A DNA stretch of 19,641 nucleotides from Clostridium sp. CAG:302 (GTDB taxonomy: Bacteria > Bacillota_I > Bacilli_A > RF39 > UBA660). This document shows, piece after piece, positions 12,083-19,641 of the stretch. A program made the position numbers and the translations under genes. Where the stretch lies: positions 1-19,641 of the forward strand of contig FR887368.1 of NCBI GenBank assembly GCA_000431795.1. Direction: 5' to 3'. Below the pieces are notes generated by a model, which saw only the letters and a program-made list of their open reading frames with translations, did no database searches and had not been told where the DNA came from. The stretch's first letter is position 1; each line of letters starts with the position of its first letter.

Positions 12083-14114
12083 AAAACTCCTTTATTACCT
12101 TAGTATCTTTAAAGAATACCACTTCACCAGTCATTGTGTTAACATTTAACAACTTAGCATTAAAAGTATCCCCTATAAATATTTTTTCCCCCTTATCACT
12201 ATATATAGAACAGCCATCTTTATTAACATGGTAATAACTTCTATTAAAGAATACTTTACCATATACCATTTTATCAGGATATAACACTAATAAATAATTA
12301 TCATAAATACCTGCGACCATAACATCAAAGTATTGTTTTTCATATTGTTTCATAAATTCAGCTTTTCTAATATCATCTAATTTTCTCTCAGCTTTAATAG
12401 CTCTAAGTTCTGAAGAGGTAGCTATCTTAGCTATAAGAGGAGTTATTTTCTCCCACTTTCTTCTAGCATAATCTACACCTTTAGTAATAGCATCATTTAA
12501 TATTCTTTGATTAATAGTATCCGCTATTCTTCTAATTGGAGAAGTACCCGTAGAATAAGCACCCATTCCTAAAGCAAAATGTCCAACATTACATGATGAA
12601 TATTTAGCCTTAGACTGTCCCATAATAGCCATCTTATCATATATAACTTTCTCTTTGGCATCTTTATATACTTCCTGTACCTGTCTAATATCTTCAGCGG
12701 TAAAATCTTTCTTCTTATTGATATTAATCTTATATCCTTTTTTCTTAAGCAAATTAATCCAAGTACATATCTTTTCATCATTAGGTTTGTCATGAAATCT
12801 AGATATAAATGGTAAATTATTCTTCATAAAATAATCAGTCATACACATATTATGAAGTAACATTAAAAATTCTATTAACTCTTCAGCCTTACCTTGATGT
12901 CTTTCTTTAATATCAATAATATTATTATTTTCAAAGAAGAACTTAACTTCATCAGAAGTAAACTCTAAGAAGCCTTCATTAAGCATCTTTCTCTTAACTT
13001 TCATAGCAGAATTATATAAATCATCTAACATATCTATATAATCTTCATAACCACCAAGTATAGTACTATCCTCTAAATACTTATTAACTTCTCCATAAGT
13101 CATTCTCTTTCTATTATTGATTACTGCTTCATTAAATTTATAGTTAAGTACCTTGCCAGAATTATCTATTTTAATACTTGCAGATACTGCATATCTATCT
13201 TCTCCAGGTACTAATGAGCAGATACCATTAGATAGATTTTCATGCATCATAGGACTAGCACATCCTGGAAAGTATACTGAAATGCCTCTTGCTAAAGTTT
13301 CATCCCACATAGCACTTCTATCTTTAATATATCTATTAGGATCAGCGATTTGAACATATATAGTATTATTGTGATAACTAACAGCATCATCAAAGTCTTT
13401 AGTATCATCGCCATCAATAGTAACTGAAGTTATACCTCTTTGATCTTTCAAACCATTTCTTTTAGCTTCATTAATTTCGTCTTCACTCAAAGACATTTCA
13501 ATTTTACTAACTTCCTCAAGATATTTGTCACTAAAACTAATAGGAAATCCATTTAAAGCAAGTACTTCCTTTTCTACTGCTCCTGGATCGTCTTTATGTC
13601 CTATTACCTCTTTAACAGTATTATATTCACCACTTATTAGTAATCTTGTTCCAAGCGGATATATTTCTTTTAAAAATATATCTAACTTGCCATCACATCT
13701 TGCGACATAATTTTTACCATCTTTTACTACTTCTGCTACATAGTCATAATACTTCCTATCGATTATTTTAACTACTTTAGCCATACCTCTTTGATTATAA
13801 GGCTCTACTAGTACTGTGTCATTATGAGCTAGTTTTCCTTTATCTTTATAGACAACATCATACTCAGTGCCATTATCAAGTACTACAATTGCACCTTTTC
13901 TACTAGTAATCTTAATGGTACCTTTCTTTAAACTAGTATTAGAAACAAGTATATATTTATCATTATTATTCTTATATACTATTCCTTCTTTTCCTAGTAA
14001 TCTCAAAGTATTATGTACTTCTTCCTTATCTTCACCTAAGATACCCGCTATCTCTTTAACCCCTAAATTATTATTCTTCTTGATACTTAAAAGTTCTATT
14101 ATTTTACTTTCCAT
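12036..14114 (-). CDS. Divergent RNase R-like exoribonuclease (RNB family), second copy
   Basis: A 692-residue RNase II/R-family protein encoded directly after a canonical rnr. An N-terminal winged helix (about 1-57) and cold-shock-like domains are followed by the RNB domain. Its DGDDTKDFDD motif holds Asp234, Asp240, Asp242 and Asp243, the expected metal-binding and catalytic aspartates. The conserved TSPIRR near the end of RNB is intact, so 3' to 5' RNase activity is plausible. Differences from the neighbour: HIADVS is replaced by QIADPN, the RVLPMLP segment is replaced by FPGCASPMM, and the C-terminal S1-like domain is poorly conserved. The tail is Lys-rich (EEKKGKKKVKSR). SD AAAGGAG lies six bases before ATG 14114, 12 bases after the previous stop. 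It may have a specialised substrate. Confidence 0.9.
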   Translation of the reverse strand: MESKIIELLSIKKNNNLGVKEIAGILGEDKEEVHNTLRLLGKEGIVYKNNNDKYILVSNTSLKKGTIKITSRKGAIVVLDNGTEYDVVYKDKGKLAHNDTVLVEPYNQRGMAKVVKIIDRKYYDYVAEVVKDGKNYVARCDGKLDIFLKEIYPLGTRLLISGEYNTVKEVIGHKDDPGAVEKEVLALNGFPISFSDKYLEEVSKIEMSLSEDEINEAKRNGLKDQRGITSVTIDGDDTKDFDDAVSYHNNTIYVQIADPNRYIKDRSAMWDETLARGISVYFPGCASPMMHENLSNGICSLVPGEDRYAVSASIKIDNSGKVLNYKFNEAVINNRKRMTYGEVNKYLEDSTILGGYEDYIDMLDDLYNSAMKVKRKMLNEGFLEFTSDEVKFFFENNNIIDIKERHQGKAEELIEFLMLLHNMCMTDYFMKNNLPFISRFHDKPNDEKICTWINLLKKKGYKININKKKDFTAEDIRQVQEVYKDAKEKVIYDKMAIMGQSKAKYSSCNVGHFALGMGAYSTGTSPIRRIADTINQRILNDAITKGVDYARRKWEKITPLIAKIATSSELRAIKAERKLDDIRKAEFMKQYEKQYFDVMVAGIYDNYLLVLYPDKMVYGKVFFNRSYYHVNKDGCSIYSDKGEKIFIGDTFNAKLLNVNTMTGEVVFFKDTKVIKEFYGNEEKKGKKKVKSR

Positions 14115-14126
14115 TTTCTACTCCTT

Positions 14127-16259
14127 TTACTTTTTAGTATCATTTTTCTTATTCTTTTTGTTTTTTCCCTCTTCATATATTTCAAAGTCAATAGTACTCT
14201 TATCTTTATCAGCACTAACAACTTTTACTACCACTTTATCACCAAAAGCATATTTTCTCTTACTTCTTTTGCCTAATAATGCCATTAAATCAGGATTATA
14301 TATAAAGTAATCACCCTTAATATCCTCTACTCTTACTAATCCTTCAACTGTGTTATCAAGTTCCACAAAGAAGCCAAACTCTTGTACACCACTTATTATG
14401 CCTTCATATACTTCACCAATATGATCCATCATATATTCAGCTTTCTTCATCTTATCTACATCTCTTTCACAGTTCTGAGCTTCCTGCTCCCTAATACTTA
14501 AATGATCAGTAGCTACTGGCAAATATTCTTTATTCTTATTTATTATATCTTCACTATAATTGTAGTTATATTCTCTAATTAATCTATGAAGTATTAAGTC
14601 AGGATATCTTCTTATTGGAGAAGTAAAGTGACTATAGCACTTACTTCCAAGTCCAAAGTGTCCTATATTAACATCCGAGTAGACAGCCTTAGCTTGACTA
14701 CGAATAGCCATATCATGTAATACTTTAACTTCTGGTACATTCTCCAAACTATTTAATATCTTTTGCAAATCTTTAGGAGTCTCTATCTTACTTTTACCTA
14801 CTGGAGTATATCCATGTAAACTTAGAAACTTAATAAATTCTTCTATTCTCTTTTCATTAGGTTTATCATGTACTCTATATATACCAGGTAAATTCTTATA
14901 AAAGATTGAACCTGCGACTGTCTCATTAGCGACAATCATAAAGTTTTCTATTAACTGCTCACCAGTTCTTTGCTCTCTAGCCTTAATATCTATAGGATGA
15001 CAAGCATCATCTACAATGATCTTAGCCTCATCAGATTCAAATTCAATATAACCTCTATTAATCATTTTCTTTCTAAGTATTTTAGATAGTTCTTCCATTA
15101 CTATTAAAGTATCAGCAAATTTTTCATATCCATCAGGAATAATATTATCTTCAAGAATAAGATTAACATTATCATACGTCATTTTCTTTCTGCTTCTTAT
15201 TATTGAAGGGGTAATTTCATACTTAGTAACATTACCTTTACTATCAATATGCATAATACAGCTCATAGCGAATCTATCTTCATTTTCGTTAAGTGAACAT
15301 ATACCATTAGATAATTTATGAGGTAACATTGGAAGTACTCTATCCACTAGATATACTGAAGTACCTCTAAAATATGCTTCTTCATCTATCTTAGTACCTT
15401 CTTTTACATAATAGGAAACATCGGCAATATGAACACCAAGTATATATTCATTATCACTAATTTTCTCTATAGATACAGCATCATCTATATCTTTAGTATC
15501 TGCTCCATCAATAGTAAATATTATTTCATCTCTTAAGTCTCTTCTACCACTAGTTAAACCTTCATTTATATCATTACTACTTAAAAACTGTGGTATACTC
15601 TCTAACTCATCTATTACTTCTTTAGGAAACTCAGGATTAAAATTATATTCATAGACAAAAGATAAAATATCTACACCAACGTCATTTTTATGACCTATAA
15701 TCTTAGTAATTTTACCTACTCTATTGCCTTCTTTTAAAGGTTCTACAACTACCTTATGGCCTTCGACAGCACCATTTAAATAATCTCTTGGTATATATAT
15801 ATTCTTACCTTTCTTATCGGGTTTAACAAAATAATCACCATCTATTAAGATAACTTCTCCTACTAAAGGATCATAGTTTCTTTTAATTACTCTAATAATT
15901 TTACCTTCAGGTTTTAATGGATCTTTATTTAAATATTCAAATAATACTGTATCACCATCTTGAGCTCCATTTATATTTTTTTCATTGACATAGACATCTT
16001 TTACATCTTTATCAATTTCAATAAAACCAAAGCCTTTATCATTTAAATTTAAATCCCCTTTTACTAAATGACTATTTTCTAATAATAAATACTTATTCTT
16101 TCTTTCACTATAGTATAAAATACCCTCACTAACTAATTCATCTAGAGTATTTTCTAATCTTTGATATTCCTCTATAGTATTTAAAAGTAATTTATCATTA
16201 ATTTCCATAATTGTAAGAGAAGTATTTTCATTTAGTAGTTCTATTATTCTTTCTTTCAT
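14127..16259 (-). CDS. rnr: Ribonuclease R
   Basis: Processive 3' to 5' hydrolytic exoribonuclease that degrades structured RNA in the cytoplasm. At 710 residues it has the usual layout: winged helix (1-60), two cold-shock-like domains, then RNB from about 235. The RNB part has DGADTKDIDD with Asp251, Asp257, Asp259 and Asp260, then HIADVSYYV, YLVDRVLPMLPHKLSNG and TSPIRRYPDL. A C-terminal S1 domain (about 627-705, YEGIISGVQEFGFFVEL) and a Lys/Asn-rich tail follow. SD GGGAGG precedes ATG 16259. It lies directly after secG, as in many Bacilli, where smpB usually follows; here smpB is absent and a second RNB gene takes its place. Confidence 0.96.
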   Translation of the reverse strand: MKERIIELLNENTSLTIMEINDKLLLNTIEEYQRLENTLDELVSEGILYYSERKNKYLLLENSHLVKGDLNLNDKGFGFIEIDKDVKDVYVNEKNINGAQDGDTVLFEYLNKDPLKPEGKIIRVIKRNYDPLVGEVILIDGDYFVKPDKKGKNIYIPRDYLNGAVEGHKVVVEPLKEGNRVGKITKIIGHKNDVGVDILSFVYEYNFNPEFPKEVIDELESIPQFLSSNDINEGLTSGRRDLRDEIIFTIDGADTKDIDDAVSIEKISDNEYILGVHIADVSYYVKEGTKIDEEAYFRGTSVYLVDRVLPMLPHKLSNGICSLNENEDRFAMSCIMHIDSKGNVTKYEITPSIIRSRKKMTYDNVNLILEDNIIPDGYEKFADTLIVMEELSKILRKKMINRGYIEFESDEAKIIVDDACHPIDIKAREQRTGEQLIENFMIVANETVAGSIFYKNLPGIYRVHDKPNEKRIEEFIKFLSLHGYTPVGKSKIETPKDLQKILNSLENVPEVKVLHDMAIRSQAKAVYSDVNIGHFGLGSKCYSHFTSPIRRYPDLILHRLIREYNYNYSEDIINKNKEYLPVATDHLSIREQEAQNCERDVDKMKKAEYMMDHIGEVYEGIISGVQEFGFFVELDNTVEGLVRVEDIKGDYFIYNPDLMALLGKRSKRKYAFGDKVVVKVVSADKDKSTIDFEIYEEGKNKKNKKNDTKK

Positions 16260-16278
16260 AATTCCTCCCTATTACACA

Positions 16279-16306
16279 AAATAGACTTAATTACTTAAGT
16301 CTATTT
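16279..16306 (-). terminator. Hairpin between secG and rnr (possible attenuator)
   Basis: A perfect 12-bp stem (16279-16290 with 16295-16306) with a four-base loop is followed on the minus strand by UUUUGUG. Placed inside an operon, it probably lowers read-through from secG into rnr, or it shapes mRNA processing. Confidence 0.65.
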
Positions 16307-16315
16307 CTATTTTAA

Positions 16316-16528
16316 CTATATTGATATTATTAAACATAATATAAAGAAAGAAAACCCAAGTACATAAGTAAGTCTAGTTATAAATAGTTCAAATCCTCTC
16401 TCTTTCCTATTAGCAAACAAATCTGAATTTCCCCCTTGAATTATTTGAGAGGCAGATTCTGCTTTACCACTTTGTAATAATACTATTGCTATTAATAAAA
16501 CAGCTATAATAACCGCAGCTATTGTCAT
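16316..16528 (-). CDS. secG: Preprotein translocase subunit SecG
   Basis: Small accessory subunit of the SecYEG channel in the cytoplasmic membrane. Its 70 residues hold two TM helices (about 2-19 and 49-69), joined by a loop with the family signature VLLQSGKAESASQIIQGGNSDLF and the conserved RxT segment before TM2. ATG 16528 follows an AAAGG site. It is first in the unit secG-rnr-(rnr-like)-capA, from a good promoter at 16556-16584. Confidence 0.96.
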   Translation of the reverse strand: MTIAAVIIAVLLIAIVLLQSGKAESASQIIQGGNSDLFANRKERGFELFITRLTYVLGFSFFILCLIISI

Positions 16529-16555
16529 TTATATCAATCCTTTCTCACAAGATAT

Positions 16556-16584
16556 ATTATAGCAAATATCTATATCTTTGTAAA
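16556..16584 (-). promoter_or_regulatory. Promoter of the secG operon
   Basis: -35 TTTACA (16579-16584), a 17-base spacer and a perfect -10 TATAAT (16556-16561) on the minus strand. It begins only ten bases past the stop codon of the kinase-like gene, and no terminator separates them, so read-through from upstream is also likely. Confidence 0.8.
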
Positions 16585-16594
16585 TATTTATTTT

Positions 16595-18370
16595 TTATTT
16601 TTCACTTAGATATTTTACCATTATATCATCAAGTTTTACCTTAGATATTGGCATTTTTATATATTCAGTATCACCATCTTTATAATCTTCAAGTGTTACC
16701 ATTATAATTTGTAGTTTATATCCCGCTATTAGGGATAACTTAGTCATTGTTCTTTTTCTTTCTTCACTGGTAGTAATATTATAGTTTTCAATACCTGATA
16801 TAGTATTAGATAAAAATACTATATCAAATGTTTTATCGCTTCTAAGTAATTCTGTAAGTTCCTCTATACTACTTGAAGTACTAATATCAACATTATAATT
16901 TACAAGTAACTCTGTAAACTTATTTATATCTAAATGATTATCTAAAGCTATTAATATCTTTTTACCGCTATAATTATTATACTTGATAACTTCTTCCTCT
17001 ACTACTTCGTTATTATCTTTAATTTTTTGGAATAAAGCAAAATTAAATATTAATGAAGAGTTATCTTTCTTAACTTCATAAGTACCTTTTTGAAGTTCTA
17101 CTAATCTATTATATAATTCATACTCCCAAGCATTAGTTTCTATTATACATTTATTATCTCTCTCTATAAAATCTAACTTAGTATTTTTATAATTTACTAT
17201 TATGCTAAACATAAGTTTACAATTATTTCTTACAGATATCTTAGATATATTAATAGTTAAATCATATCTATTAAAATAATTATTAATAAACTCTACTAAG
17301 TAAGTAAATGTTTGTTTAATATTATCATCATCACCATATAATACTTTAGGTATATTATTATCTATATTATAATTAATATCTACATTTCTAAAATTAATAA
17401 TATCTTTAATACTATTAATTAAATTATCTGTTTGATATAACTTATTCTTTATTTTTAACTGTCTATTTTCTATTCTAGTTAAATCCATTATCTTATTAAT
17501 CTGATCTACTAAATTAAGTGATAACTTTTGAAACTTTTTAATTTCTTCAAGTGAAGATACCTCATCTTTCTTATTGATTTTCTTACTACTAAAATTAGTT
17601 ATTTCCATAAGTGGATTCTTTAAACTAATAGCTAAGTTATTAACAGTACCTGATACCATTTCATTTTGTTTTTCTAACATTCTTCTGGTATAACTTAAAT
17701 CTTTTATTAATTTAATATCTGGATTTTCTATAGTGAAATACATTAAATATACAATTATTGTTTCCATTGGAGTAATTAATAATAACTCTGGTCTACTCTT
17801 TTGAATAATAGCTACGACTGTTCCAACAAATATAAATATAAATATTGGTAAATACTTTTTCTGTTTAAGGAACTTAATATTTTTTATAAGTTTATATATC
17901 CATAATATAAACATTACAGCATATATGACATTCAAATAATCAACTGCAGGTCCATAGGTATAGAAATACACTCCATCATTATGGTTATATAAAGGAAGTA
18001 CTAAAATTGCAACTGATGATAATATAAATAATGCAGACATAATAATATATATTCTATTCATATCTTTATCAAAGTGTTGCTTTTCTTTGTTGTAGCAGAT
18101 ATCAAAAACATATATAGTAAATATTATTATCCATATTAGAAAATAAAATAATAAAATTCTTGGTACTACAATAGATAGTATTATATTTTTACTCGAGATA
18201 GAAAAAGCATAATAACAAATTAGTTCTAAAACTAGCCCTATATTATTACTTATCATTAGCCATTTGAATAGTTTATTTTCTAAACTATTATAATTTTTTC
18301 TTACAAAAAAAGTTATTACTAATATTAGTGAAAATACTAAGCAAGTTACCTGTATTAGAATTAAAGTCAT
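16595..18370 (-). CDS. Seven-TM hybrid histidine-kinase-like protein with degenerate kinase and receiver domains
   Basis: A 591-residue protein with seven hydrophobic helices (about 1-23, 36-58, 63-92, 106-127, 143-164, 172-190, 196-215), then a cytoplasmic part shaped like a sensor kinase. The dimerisation helix has AISLKNPLMEI (247-257), where a kinase would have HELKxPL; the phosphoacceptor His is replaced by Ile248. The helix then ends in the typical DLTRIENRQL. The ATP-binding region keeps IPKVLYGDDDNIKQTFTYL (340-358), but the N-box Asn is absent and no DxGxG motif can be found. The C-terminal receiver-like domain starts KKILIALDNHLD (470-481) and has Ser521 where the phosphoacceptor Asp belongs. 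Phosphorelay is therefore unlikely; a ligand-sensing or scaffolding role is inferred. AGGAG precedes ATG 18370 by eight bases. Confidence 0.75.
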   Translation of the reverse strand: MTLILIQVTCLVFSLILVITFFVRKNYNSLENKLFKWLMISNNIGLVLELICYYAFSISSKNIILSIVVPRILLFYFLIWIIIFTIYVFDICYNKEKQHFDKDMNRIYIIMSALFILSSVAILVLPLYNHNDGVYFYTYGPAVDYLNVIYAVMFILWIYKLIKNIKFLKQKKYLPIFIFIFVGTVVAIIQKSRPELLLITPMETIIVYLMYFTIENPDIKLIKDLSYTRRMLEKQNEMVSGTVNNLAISLKNPLMEITNFSSKKINKKDEVSSLEEIKKFQKLSLNLVDQINKIMDLTRIENRQLKIKNKLYQTDNLINSIKDIINFRNVDINYNIDNNIPKVLYGDDDNIKQTFTYLVEFINNYFNRYDLTINISKISVRNNCKLMFSIIVNYKNTKLDFIERDNKCIIETNAWEYELYNRLVELQKGTYEVKKDNSSLIFNFALFQKIKDNNEVVEEEVIKYNNYSGKKILIALDNHLDINKFTELLVNYNVDISTSSSIEELTELLRSDKTFDIVFLSNTISGIENYNITTSEERKRTMTKLSLIAGYKLQIIMVTLEDYKDGDTEYIKMPISKVKLDDIMVKYLSEK

Positions 18371-18397
18371 TATTTCATCTCCTACTCTTATACCGTC

Positions 18398-18426
18398 ATT
18401 ATATCATTATTATTAATATTTTTAAA
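18398..18426 (-). promoter_or_regulatory. Promoter of the kinase-like gene
   Basis: A perfect -10 TATAAT (18398-18403), a 17-base spacer and a weak -35 TTTAAA (18421-18426) on the minus strand, just past the terminator of the AMP-forming ligase gene. Confidence 0.55.
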
Positions 18427-18429
18427 TAG

Positions 18430-18462
18430 AAAAAAAGAAAAAAGTTATCTAACTCTTTTCTT
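18430..18462 (-). terminator. Terminator of the AMP-forming ligase gene
   Basis: A 12-bp stem with one G-U pair (18435-18446 with 18451-18462) has a four-base loop and a U run from A18430-A18436. The ligase stop codon (18445-18447) lies in the stem-loop. Confidence 0.8.
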
Positions 18463-19641
18463 AACTTTATTATTTTTATAATTATCCTCTAATAGAACTA
18501 TATTATTTTTACCTGATGTTAGTTTTGGTATGTTTTTAACTACTATTATATCTACTGGTACCATATATATAGGTAAACTCTCTTGGCAGTGTTTAATAGT
18601 AGTACTCTTAATATCTTTAATATTTTCTTCATTTTCAAGTGTTATAAAAGTAACTGCTCTTGTTAAGTATTTTTTGTCATCTATTATTATAGTTTCACAT
18701 TCTTGTACACCATCTACTTCTTTTACCACTCTATTTATTTCATCTGGTATTAATTTACACGGAACACCATTTGGGTCTTTAGATATTTCCATTCTTCTAA
18801 TTCTTCCATCATATTTTACTTTTAATTTATTATCTTTATCTCTATATTCGTGGAATAAATCACCTGTTTTAAACCAAACATAACCATCTTTATCAATTTC
18901 TAAAGTTGAATTAGTTAGTTTTTCGTTACCATAATAACATTTCATTAAACTAGGAGTAAGTACATACAATTCTCCAACCTTACCTTCTGGTACTATTTCT
19001 TTAGTTTCTATATTTACTATTTTATATATATTACCTTCAAGTGGTTTATTATCAAGGAAAATGCATCCTAATGTTTCTGAAGTACCATAACCATCCCATA
19101 TTTCTACATCTGAATTTCTTTCTCTTAAGAAAGTACGTGCTTTTTCTCTATGTTCTGGATCTATTGAAGCACCACCAATAGATATAGATTTCAAGAATGA
19201 TAAGTCAAAATCTTTCATTTTCTTATTTTTTGTCATTTCTATTATATCAGGAGTAATAGAATTCCAATGATTGAAATGATATTGTGAAAATCTCTTTTCT
19301 ACTTTCTTAGCATCAAATAATGGATCTAGAGCTACTGCTGCTCCTAATGCTAACGGATCAAAAATACTATTTATTAATTCATAATATATCCATAATGGTA
19401 ATGTACTAAACATAATATCTTTAGGGGCAAAGTTATCTACTGATAATCCCATCAAGTACTTCATTGATACAGCAGCCTCATTAGTAGCGGCAACAGCCTT
19501 TGGTTCACCTGTACTTCCACTAGTATATGCAACCATTGCTATCTTATTAGGAGTATATTTAGGTCTTATATCCATTTGTGCTTCTCTACCTACATTTAGC
19601 ATATCATTAAATCTTATACATCTATTATCTTTACTTACCTG
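18445..19641 (-). CDS. AMP-forming acyl/aryl ligase (ANL superfamily), N-terminus beyond right edge
   Basis: Adenylate-forming enzyme that activates a carboxylic acid with ATP, then passes it to CoA or a carrier thiol. The frame is open to the window edge (13 more codons upstream of the first visible Met at 19602), so the N-terminal part is missing. Visible core motifs are the P-loop YTSGSTGEPK (19498-19527), DGYGTSETLG, FKTGDL, and DGRIRR at the hinge into the C-terminal domain. The likely catalytic Lys is in LTSGKNN near the end. The order and spacing fit acyl-CoA synthetases, DltA or NRPS adenylation domains. The substrate cannot be assigned; no carrier protein or dlt gene is visible. It ends in a basic tail, with a terminator overlapping the stop. 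Confidence 0.88.
   Translation of the reverse strand, partial: QVSKDNRCIRFNDMLNVGREAQMDIRPKYTPNKIAMVAYTSGSTGEPKAVAATNEAAVSMKYLMGLSVDNFAPKDIMFSTLPLWIYYELINSIFDPLALGAAVALDPLFDAKKVEKRFSQYHFNHWNSITPDIIEMTKNKKMKDFDLSFLKSISIGGASIDPEHREKARTFLRERNSDVEIWDGYGTSETLGCIFLDNKPLEGNIYKIVNIETKEIVPEGKVGELYVLTPSLMKCYYGNEKLTNSTLEIDKDGYVWFKTGDLFHEYRDKDNKLKVKYDGRIRRMEISKDPNGVPCKLIPDEINRVVKEVDGVQECETIIIDDKKYLTRAVTFITLENEENIKDIKSTTIKHCQESLPIYMVPVDIIVVKNIPKLTSGKNNIVLLEDNYKNNKVKKRVR

Noticed and set aside
13867..14310. 147-codon plus-strand open frame over the rnr junction
   Set aside because: Antisense to two recognised RNB genes. Its translation is a low-complexity Ser/Leu/Phe string with no domain.
18530..18883. 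117-codon plus-strand open frame
   Set aside because: Antisense to the AMP-forming ligase, in its conserved C-terminal domain. No ribosome site.

Overview
The window looks like the chromosome of a very AT-rich, low-GC Gram-positive bacterium of the class Bacilli or a close relative. An uncultured gut lineage with Mollicutes-like base composition but a peptidoglycan wall would fit. The reasons are the strong A/T bias at third codon positions, purine-rich Shine-Dalgarno sites, a dacB-spmA-spmB cluster, secG next to rnr, and a tRNA-Gln with U1-A72. TGA is used as a normal stop (spmB), so this is code 11 and not the Mycoplasma code. The genus cannot be fixed from sequence alone. Nearly every gene lies on the minus strand; the one clear plus-strand gene is a 47-residue YjcZ-like membrane peptide at 2341.

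Layout, left to right. 1-500: the N-terminus of a secreted or anchored protein, behind a leader with its own promoter, a 19-codon upstream ORF containing a G9 run, and an intrinsic terminator just before the Shine-Dalgarno site. 517-2239: gltX (glutamyl-tRNA synthetase) with stacked hairpins at its 3' end. 2341-2599: the YjcZ-like gene and tRNA-Gln(CTG). 2653-5025: a heat-shock operon, htpG then hsp20, from a promoter overlapped by a CIRCE-like operator. 5079-6601: two separately promoted cell-wall enzymes, a glucosaminidase and an NlpC/P60 endopeptidase, sharing a similar N-terminal anchor. 6681-9340: dacB-spmA-spmB (spore cortex set, 8-nt overlaps) and an unrecognised 146-residue gene. 9505-16584: secG, rnr, a divergent second rnr-like gene, and two tandem CapA-family proteins. 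16595-18426: a seven-TM hybrid histidine-kinase-like protein with all phosphorelay residues degenerate. 18430-19641: the C-terminal part of an AMP-forming ligase that runs off the right edge.

The functional themes are envelope construction (SecG export, peptidoglycan hydrolases, DacB, CapA proteins), RNA turnover and translation (RNase R pair, GltX, tRNA-Gln) and proteostasis (HtpG, Hsp20). At the DNA level, intrinsic terminators often contain or touch the stop codon of the gene they end. Three intergenic regions also carry directly abutting hairpins, most with similar loops. The items most worth a second look are the degenerate kinase-receiver protein, the CIRCE-like control of htpG/hsp20, the leader-uORF-terminator arrangement at the left edge, the abutting hairpin arrays, and the divergent rnr and capA duplications.
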